The position numbers and the translations under genes were made by a program. The notes under the pieces were generated by a model. The model was not told the origin of the DNA, searched no databases, and saw only the letters and a program-made list of their open reading frames with translations. A DNA stretch of 63,568 nt from a virus, in the IMG/VR virus record IMGVR_UViG_3300021963_006734, positions 1-63,568 of that record; one strand, 5' to 3'. Of this stretch, positions 35,561 through 43,749 are shown one piece after another. How positions within the stretch are numbered: the stretch's first letter is position 1; each line of letters begins with the position of its first letter.

Positions 35561-36172
35561 ATGGCACAAATGGATGAAAAAGCGTTACGAGATGTAAGAA
35601 AAAGAATTGGTGAAGTAATGAATAAGGAAGAACAAAAAATAACTGTTGGATGGCGTCCAGAACAAGTAGATAGAAATGAGGGTGATGTCTGGGTTGGTCT
35701 GGACGGTAGACAGTGGACTAAGAAAAACGGCGTTGTTCAAGTTATTACAAAACTCGATGGTCTTAAAACTCCGTGGTGGTGTCCAAAGTGTAACACTCCT
35801 CTGAACGGGATACACATGAAGGCGTACAAAAAGCGTGGTTTTTGCTATAATTGTCTAGAAAAAGAAGAAATGGAATTAAAACTATCTGGACAGTGGCGTG
35901 ACACCGTTATTGAACGAGGTAAAAAAAGTCATATTGATTGGGTAAAAGATAAAATCCAAGAATTACAGGACTATCATAATAATCTGTCAAAACCAGAATT
36001 TATTCATGCTGATCAAGAAAAAATCTTGATGATTGAACAGTGGCATGTAGATCTGGATACAGTACGAAAAGATTTGGAAGAAGAAATACAAAAATTAAAA
36101 GATCACTTAATCAAAGTTGAAGCCGGAGAATTCGATGAAGTTTCTGAACAAAATACTGTCATTGGTGAATAA
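35561..36172 (+). CDS. Zinc-ribbon protein, unknown
   Basis: 203 residues. C74-x2-C77 (WWCPKCN) and C95-x2-C98 (FCYNCLE) form a likely zinc ribbon. The flanks are an N-terminal charged helix and a C-terminal coiled coil (about 130-195). The protein could bind nucleic acid or act as an assembly factor near the terminase. SD AGAGG 6-10 nt upstream. Its 3' end overlaps the next start by 38 nt. Confidence 0.75.
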   Translation: MAQMDEKALRDVRKRIGEVMNKEEQKITVGWRPEQVDRNEGDVWVGLDGRQWTKKNGVVQVITKLDGLKTPWWCPKCNTPLNGIHMKAYKKRGFCYNCLEKEEMELKLSGQWRDTVIERGKKSHIDWVKDKIQELQDYHNNLSKPEFIHADQEKILMIEQWHVDLDTVRKDLEEEIQKLKDHLIKVEAGEFDEVSEQNTVIGE

Positions 36173-36794
36173 ATTATTTACTATATTACAAAAAACTGAT
36201 CTTGTCAATAAAGGAATTATAGTTGGTCTTATAGTGCTTTTCTTGTACTTTTCGAAAGATTGTAGTGGTAAAGAATTGGATACACTCAAAGCACAAGTAG
36301 AACAAACTAAAAAACAGACACAACAATTAAACGATTCTTTAGAAACACTACAAGTTCAAGTAGTGGAAAGAGAAAATGCAATTACACAACTGAAATCGGA
36401 TGTGTCTGTAAAAGAAAAAGTAAAAGTAAAACTTGTTTATAAACAACAAGATTTGGAATCTCGTAGACAAGTGGAAACCGACACCGTTACAATTATTGCC
36501 TTACAAGACAGCACTATTGACAATTTGAAAACACAAGTTGCTGTAGCAGATACAATCATCAACACAAAAGATAAAATTATCGGAGAACGAGAAACACAAA
36601 TATCTTTATTACAAACAAGTGTAGGAGTTGCTAATACCAAGGCAGATTTGTTACAAACACAGTTAGATAATGTAATGAACTCATACAAAAAAGAAACAAA
36701 GGTATTTGGGTTTATACCAAAACCAACAAGAAAAGCTGCATTCATTGGTGGAGCAGCTATAGGACTAATAACAGGTATAGTAATAGCTAAATAA
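36135..36794 (+). CDS. Membrane-anchored coiled-coil protein (spanin-like candidate)
   Basis: 219 residues. ATG 36135 has GGAGAA upstream and is chosen over a TTG at 36117. One hydrophobic helix lies near residues 27-41 (GIIVGLIVLFLYFSK) and a long coiled coil runs over about 48-185. A Gly/Ala-rich hydrophobic helix ends the protein (AAFIGGAAIGLITGIVIAK). A helix-coiled-coil layout suits an inner-membrane spanin, but the second C-terminal helix is unusual for that. It lies directly before terminase, 1 nt away. Confidence 0.65.
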   Translation: MKFLNKILSLVNKLFTILQKTDLVNKGIIVGLIVLFLYFSKDCSGKELDTLKAQVEQTKKQTQQLNDSLETLQVQVVERENAITQLKSDVSVKEKVKVKLVYKQQDLESRRQVETDTVTIIALQDSTIDNLKTQVAVADTIINTKDKIIGERETQISLLQTSVGVANTKADLLQTQLDNVMNSYKKETKVFGFIPKPTRKAAFIGGAAIGLITGIVIAK

Positions 36795-36795
36795 T

Positions 36796-38382
36796 ATGAA
36801 TACATCAGCACAACAGTTACGAGAAAGAATTAAAGAAGAATACAAAAAATGCGCCATGTCTGCGGAGTATTTTTTAACAAAATATTCATATATTCAACAT
36901 CCGATCCGTGGTCGGGTGTTGTTTAATTTATACAAGTATCAAAAAGAAGCTCTTTTAGATTTTGAAAATCATGAATATAATATTGTTTTAAAAGGAAGAC
37001 AGATTGGTATTTCTACATTAGTTGCTGGATATTCTTTGTGGTTAATGTTATTTCATAACGACAAAAATATCTTAGTTATTGCAACAAAACAAGAAACTGC
37101 TAAAAATCTAGTAACGAAAGTAAAATTTATGCATGATAACTTACCAACTTGGTTACGGGGGTCTATCGTTACTAATAATAAATTATCATTACAATTTGCT
37201 AACGGATCACAGATTAAAGCAGTGGCATCTAGTCCAGACGCTGGTAGATCGGAAGCTCTTTCTCTTTTGATTCTTGACGAAGCCGCGTTTATTGATGCAG
37301 CAGATATAATCTGGACCGCTGCATCAAGTACACTTTCAACGGGTGGACAGGCTATATTATTATCTACTCCAAACGGTGTAGGTAATTTCTTCCATAAAAT
37401 GTGGCAACAAGCAGAGTCTAAAGAAAATAATTTCAATCCAATACTATTGGACTGGCGGGTACACCCAGAACGAGATCAAGCATGGAGAGATCGACAAACT
37501 GAACTGATGGGTGAATTGCAAGCAATACAAGAACATGACGCATCGTTCATATTTTCTGGTAACACGGTTATACCGGCAGAAATTATTGAATTTTACAAAA
37601 GTACCTTTGTTCAAGAACCAATTACCAAAGGTGGATTCGATGGCAATTTGTGGATATGGGAATACGCACAACCAGGAAAATCTTATGTAGTATCCGCCGA
37701 CGTATCTCGTGGTGATGGTGAAGATTATTCTGCATTTCATGTCATAGACATAGAAACCTCCGCACAAGTAGCAGAATATAAGGGGAAAGTAGAAACCAAA
37801 CAGTTTGGTAATATGTTGGTGTCGATAGCAACCGAGTACAATGACGCATTACTTATCCCAGAAAATAGTAGTATTGGATGGAACGCTATACAACAGATTA
37901 TTGATCGTGGATATAAAAATCTCTTTTATATGTCAAAGGATTTACAATATGTGGATGTAGAGCATCAAATGTCTGGAAAGTATCACAAGGAAGAACGAAG
38001 CATGGTACCTGGATTTACCACATCACAACGAACGCGTCCACTAATCATTTCCAGATTAAAAGAGTATATGTTAGAAAATAGTTTTACTATTCGTTCTACT
38101 CGTACATGTGCGGAATTAGAAACTTTTATTTGGAAAAATGGACGGCCGGAAGCTTTGTCTAGTTATAACGATGATTTGATTATGGCTTTGTGTATTGGGC
38201 TTTGGGTACGGGATACAGCGTTACGATTACGACAGGAAGGTATAGAATTAACAAAGTTAGCTATAGAAAAAACGAGATACCAAGTAGAGGGTATGGTATA
38301 TACCAATAATAGACCAAAACAAGATCCTTACAAGATGCAAATTGGTCAAATTACCGAGGATATTAGTTGGTTATTAGATTAA
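36796..38382 (+). CDS. 17: Terminase large subunit gp17
   Basis: 528 residues. It is the ATP-driven motor that packages DNA, with a C-terminal headful nuclease. The ATPase domain has a Walker A-type GRQIGIST (67-74) and Walker B LLILDEAAF (D161-E162). A coupling-motif-like LLSTPNG follows. The nuclease domain has D302 in SADVSRGDGEDY, an acidic PENSS segment and a final YNDDLIMAL motif. T4 gp17 is 610 aa, and this version is shorter at the C-terminus. No small terminase (gp16) is recognisable nearby. Confidence 0.95.
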   Translation: MNTSAQQLRERIKEEYKKCAMSAEYFLTKYSYIQHPIRGRVLFNLYKYQKEALLDFENHEYNIVLKGRQIGISTLVAGYSLWLMLFHNDKNILVIATKQETAKNLVTKVKFMHDNLPTWLRGSIVTNNKLSLQFANGSQIKAVASSPDAGRSEALSLLILDEAAFIDAADIIWTAASSTLSTGGQAILLSTPNGVGNFFHKMWQQAESKENNFNPILLDWRVHPERDQAWRDRQTELMGELQAIQEHDASFIFSGNTVIPAEIIEFYKSTFVQEPITKGGFDGNLWIWEYAQPGKSYVVSADVSRGDGEDYSAFHVIDIETSAQVAEYKGKVETKQFGNMLVSIATEYNDALLIPENSSIGWNAIQQIIDRGYKNLFYMSKDLQYVDVEHQMSGKYHKEERSMVPGFTTSQRTRPLIISRLKEYMLENSFTIRSTRTCAELETFIWKNGRPEALSSYNDDLIMALCIGLWVRDTALRLRQEGIELTKLAIEKTRYQVEGMVYTNNRPKQDPYKMQIGQITEDISWLLD

Positions 38383-38433
38383 TATACTACTTATAATGTA
38401 GTGTCTTTGTTGAATTTACCGAGGATGTATCTT

Positions 38434-38724
38434 ATGACGAAAGAAGAAATATTACGCATTATACAAGAAGAAATACAAGCAGTTCTTCAAGAAATGCAAC
38501 AGAAATCCGAAGAAGAATTGGACGAACGAACAGTTGCCAGCCGTGAACCACCCAGAAAAATGACACCAAAGCAAGTTTCTGGACGGGACAAAATTGGTAA
38601 AAAATTATTAGCTAATAAGAGATCTGTAAGTTACTTCAAGAAGAAATTTGGAAAAGATTGGAAATCATATTTGTATGCAACGGCAACAAATAAATCTATA
38701 GATCAAAAAGATAAAAAAAATTAA
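38434..38724 (+). CDS. Small head-region protein with helical leader and basic tail
   Basis: 96 residues. ATG 38434 has GAGG 9 nt upstream and is preferred over a GTG at 38401. The first 30 residues are an amphipathic Glu/Ile-rich helix with several I-x-E and L-x-E sites. The remainder is basic (RKMTPKQVSGRDKIGKKLL, then YFKKKFGKDWKSYLYATATN). This resembles a capsid-targeted internal protein: a leader removed by the prohead protease and a DNA-binding body. First of a run of nine small genes. Confidence 0.7.
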   Translation: MTKEEILRIIQEEIQAVLQEMQQKSEEELDERTVASREPPRKMTPKQVSGRDKIGKKLLANKRSVSYFKKKFGKDWKSYLYATATNKSIDQKDKKN

Positions 38725-38725
38725 T

Positions 38726-39031
38726 ATGAGATATAAAGATTTTTTTTCTGAACTATGCTGTGAAGGTTGTGGATGTGATCATTCTAACAACGAAGAGTAT
38801 CCATTTAGTGGTTATAAAATTACCCAAGCAGACATAGACGCGGATGAAAAAACCGTGCATAGTGTTGGTGAATACAAAAAACAGCACAAGAGAAGAGATC
38901 CTATGGGTCAAGAAGATGCTGATGTAAATAATGATGGTAAAATAGATTTAACGGATAAGATGTTGCGAGCCAAACGAGATTTATATAGACGGTATTTAAT
39001 AGCAAAAAAGAAAGGACAGACATCGTTCTAA
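38726..39031 (+). CDS. Putative internal head protein with EF-hand loop
   Basis: 101 residues. It begins MRYKDFFSE, a leader shared with neighbours, with predicted cleavage after E9. A Cys-rich segment follows (LCCEGCGCDH) and then a 12-residue calcium-loop match, DVNNDGKIDLTD, as in dockerins and EF-hands. The C-terminus is basic (RAKRDLYRRYLIAKKKG). It starts 1 nt after the previous stop. Confidence 0.75.
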   Translation: MRYKDFFSELCCEGCGCDHSNNEEYPFSGYKITQADIDADEKTVHSVGEYKKQHKRRDPMGQEDADVNNDGKIDLTDKMLRAKRDLYRRYLIAKKKGQTSF

Positions 39032-39049
39032 ACAATTTGGAGAAGTAAT

Positions 39050-39481
39050 ATGATTAGACTTATGGGATTGGTAGCTGGTATAAAAGGAATCGGTGATAAG
39101 CCAGTTGGCGCTGTGAAGGAAGCTCTTGATGCCGTTGGTAAGGAAGATGGTGATATTGATAACGATGGTGATAAGGATTCCTCAGACAAGTATTTAAAAG
39201 CTCGTCGTGATGCCATCGCTAAGGCAATGGAAAAGAAAGAAGAAATCGGACCTAAAGACAAAATTGATTCCGGTGAATATGATTATGAAGGCGATATGGC
39301 AAAGAATCAATTACAAACTATTATCAGAAATGCACAAATGTTGCATGATATGTTGTCGGATGATACCAACTTACCAGAATGGGTGCAAAACAAGATTTCG
39401 TTAGCCAAGGAATATACCGAATCTGCTGCACAATATATCAGTAGTGAAAAGGACCAAACAACATCTACAGGAACAATGTAA
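39050..39481 (+). CDS. EF-hand-loop head protein with LPEWVQ domain
   Basis: 143 residues. The N-terminal 33 residues look like a leader ending in Glu-rich sites (VKE, GKE). A perfect EF-hand loop [12 protein letters not shown] is followed by [13 protein letters not shown]. The C-terminal helical domain ([19 protein letters not shown], then AAQYISSE) is one I recall from many marine myophages and is of unknown function. SD GGAGAAG. The ATG of the next gene overlaps the stop by 1 nt. Confidence 0.75.
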   Translation: MIRLMGLVAGIKGIGDKPVGAVKEALDAVGKEDGDIDNDGDKDSSDKYLKARRDAIAKAMEKKEEIGPKDKIDSGEYDYEGDMAKNQLQTIIRNAQMLHDMLSDDTNLPEWVQNKISLAKEYTESAAQYISSEKDQTTSTGTM

Positions 39482-39843
39482 TGGAAACGGTAGCAAAGTT
39501 TTTGTCCACACTATTCAATAGTCGTGACCAAGCACATATCTTCCATTTGCAAACATCGTCGTATGCTGCTCATAAAGCATTGAATGAATATTATGATGAA
39601 ATTGTAGATTTGGTAGATACATACGCAGAAACTTACCAAGGTCGTTACGGTATTATTCGTGGTTATACACCACAAAAACAATACTTTGAAGGTGATGAAG
39701 TAGTGAAGTATTTTACTGGATTATCAACTTATATTGATAGTGTTCGTAAGGGATTACCGCAAGATGGTGATCTTAATAATATCGTTGATGAAATTTCGGG
39801 GTTGGTCAATTCAACAATATACAAGTTAAAATTCTTAAAATAA
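39481..39843 (+). CDS. Helical DUF5856-like protein
   Basis: 120 residues, all helical, with HIFHLQTSSYAAHKALNEYY and a DLVDTYAETYQGRYG segment. The spacing of His/Glu residues recalls ferritin-like or Dps-like helical bundles, and phage proteins of this type are filed as DUF5856. If the fold is right, it could bind metal or protect DNA. It has no capsid-targeting leader, unlike most neighbours. Confidence 0.7.
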   Translation: METVAKFLSTLFNSRDQAHIFHLQTSSYAAHKALNEYYDEIVDLVDTYAETYQGRYGIIRGYTPQKQYFEGDEVVKYFTGLSTYIDSVRKGLPQDGDLNNIVDEISGLVNSTIYKLKFLK

Positions 39844-39844
39844 T

Positions 39845-40087
39845 ATGAAATATACAGACTTTTTCTCGGAACAACTAACAGTACGATTGGACGAAGAAAC
39901 TACAAAGAGAATACAAGAAGTAATTTCTTTATTAGAAAAAAATATTCCAACAAGTCCTGATAAATGGGCACGAGCAAAGGCAGCCGCTCGTTCCAAATTT
40001 AAAGTATATCCATCTGCGTACGCCAATCTCTGGGCAGCTAAGAAATATAAGAGTATGGGTGGTGGGTGGAAAAAAGGAAAAAAGTGA
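39845..40087 (+). CDS. Putative internal head protein, basic C-terminus
   Basis: 80 residues. The leader MKYTDFFSE is almost identical to that of 38726, with predicted cleavage after E9. The C-terminal domain (SPDKWARAKAAARSKFKVYP and ANLWAAKKYKSMGGGWKK) is a basic module common in aquatic phages. Loss of the leader would leave a small DNA-binding protein. Its stop overlaps the next start. Confidence 0.78.
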   Translation: MKYTDFFSEQLTVRLDEETTKRIQEVISLLEKNIPTSPDKWARAKAAARSKFKVYPSAYANLWAAKKYKSMGGGWKKGKK

Positions 40088-40239
40088 TTAAGTTAGTAGA
40101 TATTATTTTGGAAAGATGGACAAAAAAATATAAAAAGTCCATAAACTGTAGTAATCCAAAAGGTTTCTCCCAGAAAGCACATTGTGCGGGACGAAGAAAA
40201 AGAAAACGCGGTGGTAAAACCAAATCAAAACCAATATGA
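40084..40239 (+). CDS. 51-aa basic internal protein (GTG start)
   Basis: GTG at 40084 overlaps the previous stop (GTGA). The product begins MIKLVDIILE, the same leader type as its neighbours, and continues with SINCSNPKGFSQKAHCAG and then a run of Arg/Lys to the end. The Cys/His spacing (C...H-C) could bind zinc. It is too short for many gene finders. The 4-nt overlaps at both ends and the shared leader make it a real gene. Confidence 0.8.
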   Translation: MIKLVDIILERWTKKYKKSINCSNPKGFSQKAHCAGRRKRKRGGKTKSKPI

Positions 40240-40562
40240 TACTTTTAGCAGATTTACTAGAAGAAGTAATTGATGAACTTGACGAACGATATAAAACTAA
40301 GGGTAACTTAGGAAAGTGGCTTCGTCAAAAATGGGTGGATATATCCAGAACAGATAGAAAAACTGGAAAACATCCCCCATGTGGCGCTTCTGCTGGTAAA
40401 AAGGAAAGACGGGGAGGATCTGCAAAATATCCAAAATGTAGACCAGCTCGATCAGCCGCAGCAATGAGTAAAGGTGAAAAACGATCCGCTGTTGTTAGAA
40501 AAAGAAAAGCAGGAAACCCAGGTGGAAAACCAACAATGGTTTCTACCTTTAAAAAGAAGTAA
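40236..40562 (+). CDS. DUF6321-like basic protein with leader
   Basis: 108 residues. The leader MILLADLLEE fits the shared pattern. The body carries KWLRQKWVDISRTDRKTGKH, PPCGASAGKK, YPKCRPARSAAAMSKGEKRS and GGKPTMVST, the order seen in the DUF6321-type phage family. It is strongly basic and probably binds DNA. It overlaps the preceding 51-aa gene by 4 nt. Confidence 0.8.
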   Translation: MILLADLLEEVIDELDERYKTKGNLGKWLRQKWVDISRTDRKTGKHPPCGASAGKKERRGGSAKYPKCRPARSAAAMSKGEKRSAVVRKRKAGNPGGKPTMVSTFKKK

Positions 40563-40585
40563 GACTCTTGACATTGAGAGATACT

Positions 40586-41083
40586 ATGATTAGATTAACA
40601 GATATCCTATGTGAATCTTGTTGGGATGGATATAAACAAGTTGGTATGAAGGAACTTAACGGTAAAATGGTACCAAATTGTGTTCCAGTAGAGGAACTTT
40701 ACCACCGTCCAGAAAGTGATGTTACATCAGACGATGAATTAACAGAAGGTGAATTCTGTAATGAATGTCTAATTGAAGTTCTTGATGGATTACACGAAAA
40801 TCAACTTGGTGAAGCAGAATATCACGGCCGTAAGGTTCCTCTTGGTAAAATTATGAGAGGTGATGTCAAGAAGTTTAAGGTATATGTTCGTGATCCAAAG
40901 AGTGGAAATATCAAGAAAGTTAATTTTGGTCATGGTGGAACTTCAGCAAAACGCCGTGGTGAAAAGACCATGAAGATTAAAAAGAACATTCCTTCTCGTC
41001 GTAAATCATTCCGTGCAAGACATCGTTGTTCAACTGCAAAAGATAGAACTTCTGCTCGTTATTGGGCATGTCGTACTTGGTAA
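40586..41083 (+). CDS. Two-module internal head protein (CWxGYK + DUF5872-like)
   Basis: 165 residues. ATG 40586 follows GAGAG and is preferred over a TTG at 40568. The leader MIRLTDILCE is followed by CWDGYKQVGMKELNGKMVPNC, which I break here as CWDGYKQVGM and GKMVPNCVP. After an acidic linker comes KKFKVYVRDPKSGNIKKVNF and a C-terminal RRKSFRARHRC...RYWACRTW, as in DUF5872-type phage proteins. Two widespread phage modules are joined behind one leader. Confidence 0.78.
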   Translation: MIRLTDILCESCWDGYKQVGMKELNGKMVPNCVPVEELYHRPESDVTSDDELTEGEFCNECLIEVLDGLHENQLGEAEYHGRKVPLGKIMRGDVKKFKVYVRDPKSGNIKKVNFGHGGTSAKRRGEKTMKIKKNIPSRRKSFRARHRCSTAKDRTSARYWACRTW

Positions 41084-41087
41084 TAAT

Positions 41088-41444
41088 ATGAAAAAGAAAA
41101 TTTCACGGGAACAATCCGACAAGATATTAGATAAAATGGGTTATAAGTTTAACCCAACAGAATTCTTTTTAGGAATGAATACAGAATTAGAACACCAAGA
41201 TGTAACTAATGGAAATGTGTTGACAACGGCAAAAATTGCCGCAGCACATCTTAAAGAAAATCCAAAGTATTATTCATTATTATTAAAGCATGTAGAAAAA
41301 ACTAATGAGCAACTTGGTGGGATAGCAGGAGCATCACCAACCGCGTCGGGTCTAGTAGCACCTGGTGGTTATATTCGTGGAGCACCAAAACCAAAAGATG
41401 TTAAGAAAATGCGAGTACGACTCGACAAGGAGAAATCACAATGA
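41088..41444 (+). CDS. DUF5661-like phage protein
   Basis: 118 residues. ATG 41088 lies just after the previous stop; the upstream in-frame ATG at 41013 would run through the preceding gene and is rejected. Core motif: FNPTEFFLGMNTELEHQDVT, then TAKIAAAHLKENPKYYSLL, as in DUF5661 proteins. The His/Glu residues could bind metal. No leader of the shared type is present, and the C-terminus is basic. Confidence 0.75.
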   Translation: MKKKISREQSDKILDKMGYKFNPTEFFLGMNTELEHQDVTNGNVLTTAKIAAAHLKENPKYYSLLLKHVEKTNEQLGGIAGASPTASGLVAPGGYIRGAPKPKDVKKMRVRLDKEKSQ

Positions 41445-41794
41445 TTAAATTAAGTAATATTTTGTTGAACGAAGCTGGAAAAGAAAATCGTATCATTCCA
41501 ACTCGTTTAGTAGTAATACTAGAAAAATGTATGGGTGAGTTAAAAGAGTCAGATCAAAAACAAATCACAGAATTATTATCTCGTGTATTAGAAGGAATTA
41601 CCAAAGTTAATGAAATGCCATATAATTATAATACTATGACTACATGGCAAATGACTCAATTAGCTGAAGTTGAAGCACCTATAGCAATTCTCCGAGAAAA
41701 GTTAAATAACTTAATAACAAGTAAATCCACGAAAGTTAATGTAGAAACTGTTCGTCAAGCTGTGAAAGCATTGGACGAATTATATATATACTAA
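41441..41794 (+). CDS. Helical head-region protein with leader
   Basis: 117 residues. It begins MIKLSNILLNE-A, matching the leader pattern and giving a predicted site LLNE|A like that of the capsid protein. The rest is a helical bundle without known family. It overlaps the previous stop by 4 nt and precedes the portal by 13 nt. Confidence 0.75.
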   Translation: MIKLSNILLNEAGKENRIIPTRLVVILEKCMGELKESDQKQITELLSRVLEGITKVNEMPYNYNTMTTWQMTQLAEVEAPIAILREKLNNLITSKSTKVNVETVRQAVKALDELYIY

Positions 41795-41807
41795 AAGCTG
41801 AGGGATT

Positions 41808-43706
41808 ATGGCAGATACATCATTATTTGGTAGATTAAAGAGACTTTTTTCTACCAACACCGTTGTAAGAAATATCGGTGGAAAAAAATTAAAAGTAGCC
41901 GATACTGATAATATCCAAGCGTTTGTTAATAGACGAGGTATAGATCGTTATCATCGCGTGTACTCGTCATTGACGGGTGGATATGGATCTTCACACGGGC
42001 GATACGAAGCTGCCGCTGCATTCCAAGGATCACGATTACAGTTATTCCGTGATTATGATATGATGGACAACGATCCCATCATCTCATCGGTATTGGACAT
42101 TTATGCAGATGAAAGTACAATCAAAGATGAATTTGGACAGATATTAAGTATTAAAGCAAAAAATCAAAATGTTCAAGAAATTTTACATAATTTATTTTAT
42201 GATATTTTAAATGTAGAGTTTAATCTCTGGCCGTGGGTTCGTAACATGGCAAAGTACGGAGATTTCTTTTTATATTTAGATTTAGATGAAGAATATGGTG
42301 TAGTTAATGCTATACCGTTATCTGTTTATGAAACCATTCGTATCGAAGGCGAACAACCCGACCAACCATTCAGTGTGCGATTCAAAATCGAAAATGATTT
42401 CTTGCGACTAGGCAAGACAGATTTCGAAAATTTTGAAATTGCACATTTTCGTTTATTAGCCGATACAAATTTTCTTCCCTATGGAAAAGCCATGATTGAA
42501 GGTGGTCGTCGTGTCTGGAAACAACTCCAGCTTATGGAAGATGCGATGTTAATTCATCGTATTATGCGAGCACCGGATAAGCGTAAAATTTTAGTAGATA
42601 TTGGCAATATCCCGCCGGCAGAAATTGATACCTTCATGAATCGTGTAATGGATCGCATGAAAAAAACTCCGTTGGTGGATCCACAAACAGGAGATTATAA
42701 CCTTCGTTATAACATGCAGAATATTACAGAGGATTTTTATCTTCCTGTCCGCGGCAAAGACTCAGGAACCGATATTCAAAATCTTCCTGGATTGCAATTC
42801 AATGCAATCGAAGATATTGAATATTTAAGAAACAAATTAATGGCTGCGTTTAAAGTCCCTAAATCATTTATAGGATATGAAGAAGATATTAATGGAAAAG
42901 CTACGCTGGCTGCACAAGATGTGCGATTTGCTCGTACAATTGAACGCATCCAACGAATTATGGTATCGGAATTAACTAAAATTGCTATTGTACATTTGTA
43001 TATCCAAGGGTTCCGTGACGAAGAATTAGTTGATTTTGAACTAAGTTTGACATCACCTTCTATTGTATATGAACAAGAAAAACTCAATATGTGGAAGGAA
43101 AAGGTACAAGTTGCAAACGATATGATGGGTACCAAACTAATATCACAAGATTGGATCTACCATAATATATTTGAAATGTCGGAAGAAATGGCTAATGAAG
43201 AACGCAGTAAAGTCATGAATGATGTCAAACGAATGGCCGAACTTACTAGATTGGAACAAGAGGCATCACAACCACAACAAACGGGAACTCCTACCGGAGA
43301 AACACCACCAGAAGAAACATCACCAGAAGAAACACCATCGTCGGAAGAAGAAGAACAACAAATTGATGATGTAGATACGATTCTTGCATCATTAGAAACT
43401 GGTGATGAAGAAAGTGAACTAGAAGAAATTCCAGAAGAAGAATTGGAAGAAGCCAAGATGGGTAGACCAAAAACTGGAATGTCATACGGTCAAGATAGTC
43501 ACCCTAGAGGAAGAGATCCACTGGGTAGTAAAGAAAATAGTGATGTGTTGTCTGTAGGTAAAAAGCGAAACGATAAACGCAAGTCTCCGTTGGCATTAGA
43601 ATTACAATCTTTCTTTGGTAAAAAGAATAATAAAAAAATTATTATGGAATCACAAGAAACTGGTTCTTTTTTAGATGAAAATAATATTTTAGACCTTGAA
43701 AACTAA
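41808..43706 (+). CDS. 20: Portal vertex protein gp20
   Basis: 632 residues. It forms the dodecameric DNA gate and nucleates prohead assembly. T4-type motifs include RYHRVYSSLTGGYGSSHGR near the start, DNDPIISSVLDIYADEST, the long clip/stem region, LPGLQFNAIEDIEYLRNKL and AAFKVPKSFIGYE. The C-terminal 120 residues are an acidic Glu/Pro linker and a basic GRPKTGMSYG end that are poorly conserved in this family. T4 gp20 is 524 aa. SD GAGGGA. Confidence 0.95.
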   Translation: MADTSLFGRLKRLFSTNTVVRNIGGKKLKVADTDNIQAFVNRRGIDRYHRVYSSLTGGYGSSHGRYEAAAAFQGSRLQLFRDYDMMDNDPIISSVLDIYADESTIKDEFGQILSIKAKNQNVQEILHNLFYDILNVEFNLWPWVRNMAKYGDFFLYLDLDEEYGVVNAIPLSVYETIRIEGEQPDQPFSVRFKIENDFLRLGKTDFENFEIAHFRLLADTNFLPYGKAMIEGGRRVWKQLQLMEDAMLIHRIMRAPDKRKILVDIGNIPPAEIDTFMNRVMDRMKKTPLVDPQTGDYNLRYNMQNITEDFYLPVRGKDSGTDIQNLPGLQFNAIEDIEYLRNKLMAAFKVPKSFIGYEEDINGKATLAAQDVRFARTIERIQRIMVSELTKIAIVHLYIQGFRDEELVDFELSLTSPSIVYEQEKLNMWKEKVQVANDMMGTKLISQDWIYHNIFEMSEEMANEERSKVMNDVKRMAELTRLEQEASQPQQTGTPTGETPPEETSPEETPSSEEEEQQIDDVDTILASLETGDEESELEEIPEEELEEAKMGRPKTGMSYGQDSHPRGRDPLGSKENSDVLSVGKKRNDKRKSPLALELQSFFGKKNNKKIIMESQETGSFLDENNILDLEN

Positions 43707-43711
43707 AGTCT

Positions 43712-43719
43712 TATAAATA
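43712..43719 (+). promoter_or_regulatory. T4-orientation late box TATAAATA
   Basis: TATAAATA, the classical T4 late -10, 30 nt before the ATG at 43750. It is the only gene in the window with the box in this orientation; other copies read TATTTATA. Confidence 0.5.
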
Positions 43720-43749
43720 TTCGTTATATTTAATATATGACGGTATAAT

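Noticed and set aside
38401-38433. GTG start for the 38434 gene
   Set aside because: No SD at the right distance, and the added residues lack features; GAGG is placed for the ATG at 38434.
41013-41087. Longer N-terminus of the DUF5661-like protein
   Set aside because: The extension overlaps the C-terminal coding part of the previous gene. The ATG at 41088 fits the usual family start.
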